Shown: in pieces, positions 12,650 to 22,288 of the stretch | Layout: every line of letters begins with the position of its first letter | Position numbering within the stretch: position 1 is the first letter of the stretch | From: Deroplatys truncata | Taxonomy: Eukaryota; Arthropoda; Insecta; Mantodea; Mantidae | Assembly (NCBI GenBank): GCA_030765065.1 | Contig: CM060990.1 | Coordinates: 500,082,190-500,146,189 of the forward strand | Length of the DNA: 64,000 nucleotides | Reading direction: 5' to 3' | The notes under the pieces: generated by a model | Database searches by the model: none | The model's input: only the letters and a program-made list of their open reading frames with translations | Told to the model about the DNA's origin: nothing | Position numbers and translations under genes: made by a program

Positions 12650-13539
12650 CTCAGAGTTAGTGAGTATGAAGTATAACGCGAAACATAGGCGGAAAGGTAA
12701 CTAACAATATAACGTTGTGCCAGGCAACATGATTTGAAATTATGGGCAGTATTGGGAGCAAAGTGTAAAATTATTAGCTGTGTGTATTTCACGCGCATAA
12801 TAAAACTATAAGAGAACTTTTTCTGGTAACTTTCCATTTTGGACAAATAACTTATGTTAATGTGTGTGACAGGTAAACATAAAGATAAAATTGCATTTCT
12901 AAAAGGTTTGTATTTGTATTTGTGTATGTCATCTTCATATCCAATAATGACTGAAACGACTACTATGAAACCTCGAAACTACTTTGAGAATAGGCTTATG
13001 TTATCAGAATTACTTCCCCAAATTAAATTAAATTGAGATTTATTTATGGACAGCTTTTAACTGCTATGGTTCTTAGCATCCAATTCTATACTGAGCGTGA
13101 AAGACCGATAATTTTGCTCAGAGGCCTCTTTATCAGGCTTGAGGTTCTTTTATGTGCCACCGGCTTTACTTCCCTTCCGGAAGCCATGCTAAGGATGTTT
13201 ACGCCCGAAAAAATTCATCGCCCTCCACCCGGTTTGATTCCGCGACCTCGGGATCTAGAAATTACTTCCCCGAAGCAGAGAGTTATAAAGGGGGTATAAG
13301 CTGAAACATAAGCAATTTTCTGAATTATTATTGAGTTTTATGAAAAGTGTTGTATAGATGTAAGGCTTTAGAGGAAAATTATTACTAGTGAATTTGCTAA
13401 TTACAATATTTTGGAAAGAATCAACACTTAAGAATTTGTACCCGTTTTTATTACTGCTACCATCTGCATAAATCTGCAGAAGGTTTACCCCCAGGAATCG
13501 GGAAAGGTAATAATTTTATCGCCAATAAACTGTTGCTGA

Positions 13540-14100
13540 AAATAGCGTCAGAATCAAAACTCGTAGCATTTTTGATAAACATGTCTGCATAGCATGGATA
13601 AGAGGACATGTTGGGAATGTTGGGAATGAAAGGGCGGATATTCTAGCAAAATAAGCAGCTTCCAGTAACAATTATGCCTACAGGAAATGTTCAATATAAA
13701 GACTAAAGTCACAGTACAAAATGCAGACGATAAATACATGGAATTCACGGTGGATAAATAGCAACAATGTCCCAACAACAAGAAATATATTTTTCCCTGA
13801 TATACACTGCCGCCTAAAATGTAAAACATTCTTCCCTGATTTTATACTGTTTGTGGTCACGGCAAATTTGATATTTATCTCCGACGATTTCATATCATAT
13901 ACAAGGATCTCCATTGCCCTTGTCGAAATGAAGAAACAATAGAACATTTGCTTCTTAATTGTCCTCGGTTCACGTACAGAAGATACTGTTTGAAACTTCA
14001 TTTAAGCCATTGTAATATAGAACTTATAAATCCATTGCATATACTTTTTAGTAGATGTCGCTAAAAGTATTTTATAAACTTTATTCACCACATCCATTTG
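13540..14100 (+). mobile_element. LINE 3' remnant: RNase H tail and Cys/His motif
   Basis: The plus strand carries IRGHVGNVGNERADILAK at about 13590-13652, the conserved C-terminal motif of LINE-type RNase H, followed at once by a stop. About 250 bp further on, CPCRNEETIEHLLLNCPRF (about 13917-13973) matches the Cys/His motif found after RNase H in I/jockey-group LINEs. Frame changes separate the two. No reverse transcriptase is left. Confidence 0.65.
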
Positions 14101-14290
14101 AACATTAAAATGTAAATAGTTATACTAATTAATTATTTTAAATATAAAAATACAACCCTAATATATAAGTTGTAAAATAGGGTATAATCTGTGGAATAAA
14201 TAAAAAAACCTAGTTTTAGAGCATGGCACAAAAATAATCTAATATTACTTTTTCATTCATGAACACCTTTCCTTTTCATTGAGTATAACT

Positions 14291-14302
14291 CTTCTCTCTC
14301 TC

Positions 14303-14347
<45 letters not shown>
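14291..14347. repeat. (CT)n microsatellite
   Basis: Nearly pure CT dinucleotides with one G interruption. Confidence 0.95.
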
Positions 14348-14351
<4 letters not shown>

Positions 14352-14728
14352 ATCAGAAAACACAGCGGTGCTTTGTGAATTAATGATTTCCGAATGGATT
14401 TCAGAGAATGTTTAAGAAAATTGTACGTATCTAGTTCTGAGCAAATTGCAGTAGGTAATCATATACCATACATCATTCGGCAACTTGTATAAATTCGAAT
14501 ACCTTTTTGGTTTGAAGCATTTTTAAACATTCATTGAGTGCAGGTACTTTAATTCTTCCCGCCACAATTGTTAGCTTTAATTTCCACAAGAACGTATACC
14601 TGAGTCTGTGAAAGAACTTAGTGCTTATCCATGGTGATTTATCAGATACAATGGTAGTGTAAGGATGTGCTCTTGCCTTTCACGCTCTGCGCTCGTGTTG
14701 GAGTTTCGGCTAAGCTTAGCTGCCTGGC

Positions 14729-14729
<1 letters not shown>

Positions 14730-14779
<50 letters not shown>
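14730..14779. repeat. (AT)n microsatellite
   Basis: About 25 uninterrupted TA/AT units. It marks the left edge of the GC-rich segment that follows, and the poly-Ile/Tyr frame across it is an artefact. Confidence 0.95.
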
Positions 14780-14781
<2 letters not shown>

Positions 14782-14976
14782 TTAGGATCCTTTGGACAGT
14801 GGACACGGGCGGTTATTCAGCATCGTGGAGCCGAGGAGGAAGCATCTACTTTGGAACCTTCAACGGTCTTCTTGGGCAACGCAGCACCATCCTGGGAAAG
14901 GTCAGCGCCATTAACCGTCGCAGCGGCAACTCCTGGAAGTTGCGACCACACCGGGAGCCCTCACCATAGCGGCAAG
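14780..14976. repeat. GC-rich segment, left part (split by the hAT insertion)
   Basis: This stretch is much richer in GC than the flanks and continues at 17018-17460 on the other side of the hAT-like element. It contains GACAGTGGACACGGGCGG, related to the AGTGGACTT-bearing repeats seen on the right side. It reads open on the plus strand, but I recognise no protein. Confidence 0.5.
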
Positions 14977-14989
14977 TAGAGTTGGGTCG

Positions 14990-15340
14990 AGCAATTCGTT
15001 TGCAGTAATAGATTCATGCGATTCGTTCACGGTTCATGAATCGTCCTATCGCTACCTGTCCACTAGTCACTCCTAGTGCACGATTCGTTCATGAATCGCC
15101 CCCTTGTCCACTGGTCTACCCTACTGCACGATTCAATCATGAATCGTACCCTTGTCTGCTGACCTGCATTAGTGCACGATTCGTTCATGAATCGTCCCCT
15201 TGCCTGCTGGTATAAACTACTGCACGATTCAATCATGAATGGTACGCTTGTCTGCTAGCCTGACCTAGTGCACGATTCGTTCATGAATCGTACCTTTACC
15301 TGCCGCCTATTCTCACTCACGATTCTTATATGAATCGTCC
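14990..15340. repeat. Left subterminal array of CGATTCGTTCATGAATCG
   Basis: The near-palindromic motif CGATTCGTTCATGAATCG and close variants recur about every 60 bp, separated by spacers of the type CCCTTGTCTGCTGACCT. Six or so copies are visible. Such subterminal repeats are typical transposase binding sites of hAT elements. Confidence 0.8.
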
Positions 15341-15871
15341 CCGTTTGCAGTTTGCAGCTAAAATACGCAATCAGGACTTTGTTGTTACGATGGGAGCTAT
15401 GATCTTTTTCTTAGGCATAAAAAATACAACGTATGTAAAAGCGCTTTCAACACTTGGAGTTTCCTAAATTTGTCAATATAAATCATCCTGTGCGATTCCA
15501 CTTAAGTTACGATTACATAAGGTATTATGCAAACTAATTATGAAGTTATTATTATTATTATATTCTTCAGTTTGATGATTAGGCATTCCACCTGTCTTCG
15601 CATTCTTTACTTTGCTCCCATCTTTATTGGGGGTATCCGATGTCTCTTTTTCTGACGGTTTGTATTTATTAATTAATAGTGACATTCTTCCTTCAGTCAT
15701 GTAGTTCATATCACTTTCCATTTAAGTTCATTTTCTTCAATTTTATCATATAACATAAATATTCAGTACTTCTCCAATTTTATCGTTCCACTCCTATTAG
15801 GTCTAATCTAGTGCATTCTTAAGTTCTTCGTAAAAATCTCATTCCGCTGTCTGAATTTTACTTTTGTCCAC

Positions 15872-15872
<1 letters not shown>

Positions 15873-15957
<85 letters not shown>
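15873..15957. repeat. (ATT)n microsatellite, about 28 units
   Basis: An uninterrupted ATT run inside the hAT-like element. Confidence 0.95.
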
Positions 15958-15958
<1 letters not shown>

Positions 15959-16794
15959 GTCACCACTACCGAAGTTGCGCGCACAAATAAGCTCTATAAT
16001 TTTTATAACTACGTGAAAAGGTATAAGCCCGGTATGCAGAGAATAATAATTTTTTATATAAATTTTACATCAGCATATTCGAGGTACGTTTAATGCATTA
16101 GAATTTGCTTAGTTATATCGATGTATGTTCCTATACTTTTAATGTGGATTATAGTATACAAATTAATGCTTTTAAATTATATCATTTTAAACATTTTTAT
16201 ATTTTTATAATCAAAATGTTATTCAAACCAAGAACTCTAAACTTACAGATTTTCCCTCCATTTTGCATATATTTTGGTATTGTATATTATAATGCCTACT
16301 ACACTGTAATCATGCAATATTGTGTATTATCTCTCAATAAAGTGCTGAAACTTACTTCTATTGTTTATACCACGTGCTGCACCCTCCGTTCGTCCATTGG
16401 CAATGCTTACGATTCATTTTACTGCGCTTTACAGCTGTTTACACAATTTATTTTTAAGAATTAATCTTTCTCGACTGAACTCGGTACTGTTAGGTTATCA
16501 CATCAGCATCTCAAAGAATTGTGCTGATCTACCAATTCAATTATAAATTCTAATGATTCTTTCAACCCGTGCAATTCACTCTCTACTACGAATCGACAGA
16601 ACTCGGCAATATTTTTTTTTAAATTGCGGTACTGTTCTGTTTTCGTATACTATGATATAGCATCACAATGCTTGTAAACTTCCCTGCTCAACATCGTACT
16701 CACTCGGCAGCATTCGTTCGGGTTCATCTTGGCAGCCAACGCTAAGGGTGGGTAGTAAACAAAGCGCAAGAGAAAGAATCGAAAATGTCCTGAT

Positions 16795-17008
16795 CACGAT
16801 TCTTTATGAACGACGATTCATGCACGATTCTTGCGATTCATTTTGAACAACGATTCATGCACGATTCTTGCGATTCATCTTGAACGAACGATTCATGCAC
16901 GATTCCTACGACTTATGCACAATTCTTACGATTCATTTTGAACGACTACTCATGCTAAGACTGACACAATTCATGCGATTCTTTCCTTGTAGTCGTTCAT
17001 GAATCGCC
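16795..17008. repeat. Right subterminal array of GATTCATGCACGATTC
   Basis: Four to five copies of CGATTCATGCACGATTCTTG-like units lie within 220 bp of the right end. They use the same GATTC/GAATC core as the left array but with a different arrangement. Confidence 0.8.
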
Positions 17009-17017
17009 CTATGTCTA

Positions 17018-17460
17018 GCGGCAAGCAGTGGGCTTACACCCTCTTCTAGCTTGCCGCTCGACCACGAGAGTGCGATCCGCCTTCACCACCCCCACTGGCG
17101 GACAGTGGACTTGCTTCCTCTTCTAGCCCGCCAGAAAAAAGGCCGGCCAGGCCAATCGTCGAGCGGAGCCGGGCAAGCAGTGGACTTAGCTTCCCCGATA
17201 GCTTGTCCTCGGTCTCTCGTTAAGGCCCAGCGGTTCAATCGAGAGCAGGTTCACCCCTCTTTCATACTCCTCTCTGGCTACCATCTTTCTTTCTTAAACT
17301 TGAAACATACCGACTGACAGACCACGAGACAGCGGGTTCGCAAGAGCACAGCCAAGGGTCAGGACCTCTGGTCTGGCACCCAGGGCCGATATGGCTCGTG
17401 TAGGCGCCTCCCTCGCGGATGCCCGGTCCTCTGCGAACAGCCGCAGGGCAATCGCGTAGA
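17018..17460. repeat. GC-rich segment, right part, with about 75-bp repeats
   Basis: The motif CAGTGG(A/G)CTT followed by CTTCTAGC or a similar tail recurs at about 17025, 17104 and 17179. The rest is GC-rich DNA of unknown origin. Together with 14780-14976 it is one older sequence that received the hAT-like element. Nothing recognisable is encoded. Confidence 0.5.
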
Positions 17461-17462
17461 CG

Positions 17463-18020
17463 CTAGTAGTTTATATAGGAGAATTCTGGCGCAGTTTTTG
17501 CGTTTATATGGGAAAGAATAAGGAAAACGAGGCTAGATGCGCCGGTTCGCGGAGAAAAATGCGTTTATATGGGAGAGATAGGGAATACGGGGAGCTGATG
17601 ATAGGCTAGACAGGAGTTGAATGAGGAAAATGCTTTAATATGGGAGAGATAGGGAATACGAGGGCTGACTAGGCTAGATAGGGGTTAAATGAGGAAAGTG
17701 CGTTTATATGGGAGGGATAGGGAATGCGGTGGACCGATGCTAGGCTAGACAGCCGTAGAAGGAAGGGAATATAGGCTTATACTGGAGAGATAGGGAATCC
17801 GAGGAAGGTGCTGAGATAGATGTTAAAGCAGGCATGCGTTTATATGAGAGAGATAGGAAACCGAGGAGAGATATTAGGCTAGGAAGTGTTGAATGACAGA
17901 GTATGCGTTTATATGTGAGAGACGACGAAAACGGAGAGACAGAAAGAGATCCTTTGCTAGGAGATGGTAGAAGGAGAGGGAAATGCGTTTATATGGGAGA
18001 GGTAGGGAAAATGATGGTAA
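17463..18020. repeat. Degenerate minisatellite, GGGAGAGATAGGGAATACGA family (copy 1)
   Basis: Units of about 60-75 bp contain GTTTATATGGGAGAGATAGG, then a variable purine-rich part, then GCTAGGCTAGACAG. About eight units can be followed. The array ends some 65 bp before the left arm of the virus-like element. The same family is at 36190-36800, 47190-47840 and 61438-62540. Confidence 0.85.
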
Positions 18021-18084
18021 GTGTTAGGGATTCTGGTTAAAACTTGTGACACAAAGAACCGCATCATTCAAGAACTTTAACACC

Positions 18085-19563
18085 AAAAAAGAATGAAGCT
18101 ATGCTTTTACATCATGTTTTTCATTCATTAAAAATCCTTACATTCCTAATGCAAAAAGAAATCCTTACAATGATTAGTTTAAAATATAAGCTGCATCACA
18201 TGAGTCAGAGGCTTGTATGTAAATACTTTATCATGAATTATTACACAATACAAGGAGGTCTGTGTAGGGATATTTGCACTAGCATGAATTTCTATTCTGA
18301 CGTTGCCACAGCCATTTACAACTTCCTCTGTTAGATGAGAGCAATCTATAAAAAATATAGGAGCAAATTTAAGAAAAATCTTTTCTCTTCAATAAACGAT
18401 AATTCTCTTTTACACAATAAGAGTTGGAGTACAGATCATGCCATGATGCAACTCTCGAGTTTCCAAAGTCAAAGCCCCTATCGCGATAGGAATAACATTC
18501 ACTATTAAGATGAAGTCTCAAATTAGCTAGTTACAATGATCAAAAAGGGAACAGTCTTTAGTTGCATTACTCGATCTTAAAGTCAGAGCACCAAAAATGA
18601 CAAATCTAGACTTCTACTTTTTAGATGTTGTGGCGGCATTCCAGGTAAATGCTAGCGGCACAGCTGGTTGAGTATGCAGATCCATGGTCATAAATGGGTG
18701 AAACAGAGTCTTATCCAGCTTGGCATTCTTGAGGATTTCAAACATTTCAGCATCAGAAAGTCGAATCACAGCCATTCTGCACTCAATTAGTACAGTTTAA
18801 CCGCAGCATTCTCTTCACCCTGAGGCGCTATAATACAGTTTTAGAGTCCTTGGATCGAATCAGTACCAACACCGACTGGCTATTGTGTATAAGCTTTGCA
18901 GTACTAACTGCTCCATTAGGTTTAGTAATATATCCATTGATAGGTAAAGTATATAAATGCTCAGCTTGACAAGCTCGTCATTAGCGTCCAGAGCTGATGT
19001 ATTATACGGCAAAAACACATGTTCCTCTTCTTTACTGATCTCGTCGTCGAATGTCGCCGTCCCGGTAACACTGGTGATATCTATGATTATAGGATTCTAA
19101 AGCCCAATGCCTGAAGAAACGTTTGATTAAATGACGTTAAAACATTGGTTGTCAATGGCAGAGCATGTAGTGGTCGTCGAATCAAGTCGTTATTATATCC
19201 TCCAAGACTCTGATTTCTTCTTCTAAAAGCTATGGGCATTATGCTTATATCCTTGTTTCTAAAGTCAATGATATTACTGTTCTGGCCCACTACACGAAGG
19301 TTGATTTGCTCTATGAAGTGGATGTTTATGAATAGCAGGTAAATTGGATTTGATGATTCTTGTGAAATATGATATCCAAACGTAACAGATGGGAAAACTC
19401 ATAGATCGAGTGTCCACGTTTACCATCGAGGAAGGAGACTGATGCAATACTGCGCTAGATTTGTATGATGCTTAACTTATATATATTCAACAGGAAATCA
19501 GATTCAGCCAGCTGATTAACTGAAGCCCTAGAACGTTCCTATAGAACAATCATTGGAAAAAAC
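18085..19563. repeat. Left inverted arm of the virus-like element
   Basis: It is the reverse complement of 22272-23771 with scattered substitutions and small indels. One example is a 16-bp difference close to the inner edge. The outer edge is AAAAAAGAATGAAGCTATGC. The arm encodes the same unidentified protein as the right arm, read outwards on the minus strand. Confidence 0.85.
18565..19440 (-). pseudogene. Unidentified arm-encoded protein, left copy (broken)
   Basis: The minus strand repeats the protein remnants of the right arm. A clean 67-residue stretch (19290-19087) containing NSNIIDFRNKDISIMP is identical to that in the right arm. Beyond it lie a divergent segment with EEEHVFLPYNTSA and a further part near 18960-18565. 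There are more frameshifts than in the right copy, for example around 18780-18850. I do not recognise the family; position and company suggest a structural gene of the virus-like element, which is inference. Confidence 0.45.
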
Positions 19564-19841
19564 CAATGAAATTGATTATTACTCTAATCAATGCTATGAA
19601 TGGAATAGAAAGTTTCAAAATTCAATAGAGCAACCTAATAATGTCCCTTTGGATCTATCTAAAGAGGAGGATTCAGTTATGTAGTAAGAACGGTTTCGTT
19701 GCCACTGACAGCAATAGTGTAACTCATTGCGAAAGAAACTGCAATCACAAGTGCTCGTAGATGACTGAACTGAAACCTCTTAGTGTTACACAGCACCTTA
19801 ACACCTCTGAGGGATCTTTCTAACTCTTTCGTAGATGCTAA

Positions 19842-20405
19842 TCACGCTATAAAACCACCCGTCTTTAGCTTCTGAATAATCTCCATAATCGCACCAGAAA
19901 AGTCATTTTACCTGGTGTATGGAACACCATTAGCAGCCTTAGTAAGTCTACCAAGTCATTAGCATCGTTGTAGCGGTACAGCATATCCTCAATATTCGCT
20001 TTTGATATATCTTCTAGTCTTGGTAAGTTGACACTAGAATGCTTGCTTTCATTTGTGTGTTTATTCTGAGAGGCTTGCTCATTCAAAGAAACTGATCTTA
20101 TCGATTCATCCGTGGTAGCTATTGATGCTATTTTAGGATCACTTGAATGACTTCCAAGTACTGTACATCTTGAATCCCGCTCTTCGGAACTTGAAGAGAT
20201 TTCAGGATTGCGTTGGGGGTTGTAGTCACTACAAAGCTAATCATCTCTTTACAGCATCTTCTCTATGTTGCTTGAGTCTTGAAATAGTTCTGTTCTTTTA
20301 AAGTTCTATTGCATATGCAGCACTTAATAAAACTATTTCTTCTCCCTTGGGAAACATACGAAAAATCAAGATTCTCGTAAATTCACTGTAATTGAGCATC
20401 TTTAT
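19842..20405 (-). pseudogene. C2HC-finger protein gene, broken homologue of the palindrome gene
   Basis: The minus strand encodes islands that line up in order with the intact 155-aa protein at 45617-46084. Near 20370-20310 it has NLDFSYVSQG and KCCICNRT (LDFSYITHG and RCCVCRRI in the intact gene). After a one-base frame change comes KNRTISRLKQHRED (KNRSLSRFKFHRAT). Later DLVDLLRLL and, in another frame, MEIIQKLKTGGFIA match the C-terminal LVNILRLL and EEIISKLKASKVIA. The first finger cysteines and the histidine persist and the last cysteine is lost. Stops and at least three frame changes make it a pseudogene. Its 5' end faces the 21-bp array at 20802, about 400 bp away. Confidence 0.7.
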
Positions 20406-20801
20406 GAGTATTCATGCTCAAGCAGTATATATCAACCAGTCAATGTATGCTATAGATGTTGAGTTGTATACGACAACAGGAGACTGAACTATTATTCGGC
20501 ATTTACGTATTTATACATGATCTCAGGCTTTGATACATATAAACAGTCATATTTAAATTAGACCAACCGATATAGTTTAGTATTCGCACATTAATGTTGT
20601 AATTCTGTTAACTATAACTATTTCATTAAGTAGACGCAGATTCAAGTAGCATGAAATGGATTCATATGGGTAAGAGTACAACTTTGCTTGCTAGTTAGCA
20701 CTGACAATGTGCAAGCTGAGTGAGATACGGGTCTAGCTAGCTCGAGTCTGAAGCTCATGCATCCTACTTTAGCGAAAATGGTGCACATATCTCACAGCTT
20801 T

Positions 20802-21087
20802 TAGCGAGAGCGGGCTACCTTTTTAGAGTGAGTGGACTACCTTTTTGCGTGAGTGGGTCACCTTTTTGCGAGAGTGGGTCACCTTGTTGCGTGGGTGGGT
20901 CACCTTTTTGCGTGAGTGGGTCATCTTTTTGGGTGAGTGGGTCTCCTTTTGCATGAGTGGGTCGCCCTTTTACGTAATTGGGTTACCTTTTTGCGTGAGT
21001 GGGTCACCTTTTTGCGTGAATGGGTCACCTTTTTACGTGAGTGGGTCACCTTTTGCGTGAGTGGGTCACCTTTTTTGCGTGAGTGAC
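20802..21087. repeat. 21-bp tandem array, about 13 copies
   Basis: Units read GAGTGGGTCACCTTTTTG plus three variable bases, with 20- and 22-bp length variants. The array lies between the 5' end of the C2HC pseudogene and the truncated ATPase frame. The plus-strand open frame through it (REWVTFL repeated) is a by-product of the 21-bp (seven-codon) period. Confidence 0.95.
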
Positions 21088-21222
21088 TTACGTGATGGAG
21101 ATGTCTAGAATTAGCGTTCTAACATTGTCAGGAAACAGCTTTCCATGAAGTTCGCGCCTAAAGTAGCTTTCATAGTCTAGTGCCTGAATCGACAGCGGGC
21201 AATCTTGCTTCACCAGCTCCAT
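21088..21222 (-). pseudogene. Probable packaging-ATPase N-terminus, cut before Walker A
   Basis: A minus-strand ATG at 21222 opens a 44-residue frame containing YFRRELHGKLF and PDNVRTLIL. In FtsK/HerA-type packaging ATPases of Polintons and adintoviruses a similar stretch directly precedes the Walker A loop. Here the similarity stops at that point and the frame ends at 21088, where the 21-bp array begins. The gene is divergent to the phospholipase gene, whose start is 109 bp away. The fragment is short, so the assignment rests on context as much as on sequence. Confidence 0.45.
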
Positions 21223-21330
21223 GTTGCCAGCTAAAATAATAGAAATCGCCCTTAATGTATATATGCTAATAAATGTAAGCAATGACAAAGTATAAAAGAA
21301 CAATACACTAATAAAAATCATTAGTATACC

Positions 21331-22102
21331 ATGAGAACTAACGAGGTTAAGGTCGTAAGAGATTTCGGTTTAATTAACTCTCTCATAAACCTGCTGCCAT
21401 TTGAAGCGCATTTGCCTGGATATAGATACTGCGGACCTGGGACAGAGCTAGAAAAAATATCAAAGAGAGGAGACCGTTGAATCAATCCGTTAGACGAAGC
21501 GTGCGAACTTCATGACATTACCTACACTCAGTAAAAGGACTGTAGCTCGAGAAACATTGCAGACAAGATCTTAGCTGAAAAGGCGTGGAAAAGAGTGCAA
21601 TTATCTGATGCTACATTAGGTGCAAAGGTGGCAGCCCGACTAGTAACAGCTATTATGAACGGTAAGGTAGCTGTTGGCGCCGGATCCATGAAGAAGAAAC
21701 GAGGAGGATTTCCACCTCTAATCCCAATTATTGCAGCTCTAGGTGCTGCCACCAGAGGTGCATCCCAAATTACTACAGCTGTAAATAAGAAAAAGGCTGC
21801 AGATAAACTATTGGACGAGACATAACAGAGAAATTGAGGAAAGGTATCTGTTGGTGCTGGGCCCAAAAAGAGGAAGCCAGGAGAATTTATAACTCTTTTG
21901 CCAATTATTGCAGTTCTAGGCGCTGTCGCTGGAGGTGCATCACAAATTGCTAGAGCGTAAATAATAAAAAGGCCGCAGATAAACAACTTGCCGAAATAAT
22001 GAGGCATAACAGAGAAATTGAAGCAAGAGGTAGAGGTCTTCGAGTGAAGAAGAACAAAGGGAGGAACACCGAAACGAAGAGGGGACAGATCAAGAAATAA
22101 TT
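21331..22102 (+). pseudogene. Phospholipase A2/pX-like structural protein (in-frame stops, duplicated module)
   Basis: An ATG at 21331 opens a frame with the viral-type PLA2 signature. GYRYCGPGT forms the calcium-loop region (about 21412) and DEACELHDITY the catalytic His-Asp pair (about 21496). Then come the conserved ADKILAEKAWKRV segment and a basic-plus-hydrophobic module beginning KKKRGGF (about 21693). The frame is uninterrupted by frameshifts to 21825 but has a TGA at 21478 and a TAA at 21532. From 21838 the basic/hydrophobic module occurs a second time (PIIAVLGAVAGGASQIA) and, after a one-base loss near 21958, ends in RHNREIEARGRGL near 22050. This architecture is known from adintovirus and Polinton PLA2/pX-like proteins, thought to act in the particle and in membrane passage. 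Confidence 0.8.
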
Positions 22103-22121
22103 CAAAAACTCTGGCAGAGGG

Positions 22122-22288
22122 CTATACTTATCTCGGAAAAGCATTGAGTAACATAGATCCCGACTTGTATGCCCGACCTTTAAAGATTTCTCATTTTAGA
22201 CGATATGTCTCCTTTATTAGATCAATTAATAATAATACCATGAAGCCTGAAAATAAATGTGGTTTCACTGTTGATTTTTTCCAATGAT
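22122..22288 (+). pseudogene. Adenain-like protease, N-terminal fragment
   Basis: The plus strand encodes LGKALSNIDPDLY, then KISHFRRY, then NKCGFTVDF. This is the order of conserved N-terminal elements in the adenovirus-type cysteine protease of Polintons and adintoviruses, where a start-proximal alternation of Leu/Asp/Tyr is followed by ECGIVNLD-like text. The frame ends at 22286-22288, right at the inner edge of the right arm. The catalytic His, Asp and Cys segments are therefore missing. It follows the PLA2 gene on the same strand, as in related elements. Confidence 0.6.

Larger units (their letters stand above)
14977..17017. mobile_element. Non-autonomous hAT-like DNA transposon, 2041 bp
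   Basis: The 8-bp direct repeat GCGGCAAG occurs at 14969-14976 and again at 17018-17025, exactly flanking the segment. The ends read TAGAGTTGGGTCGA on the left and, inverted, TAGACATAGGGCGA on the right, imperfect terminal inverted repeats that share TAGA and GG-CGA. An 8-bp duplication with short inverted ends is the hAT signature. Both subterminal regions carry arrays of GATTC/GAATC motifs that probably bind transposase. Inside are a long (ATT)n run and AT-rich DNA without any transposase, so it would depend on an enzyme supplied elsewhere. Confidence 0.75.

Noticed and set aside
13033-13299. 88-aa plus-strand frame ending near PPPGLIPRPRDLE
   Set aside because: It resembles spurious translations of dispersed insect repeats and has no recognisable domain or gene context.
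20845-21060. 71-aa frame REWVTFL repeated
   Set aside because: It is a translation of the 21-bp tandem array; there is no independent coding evidence.
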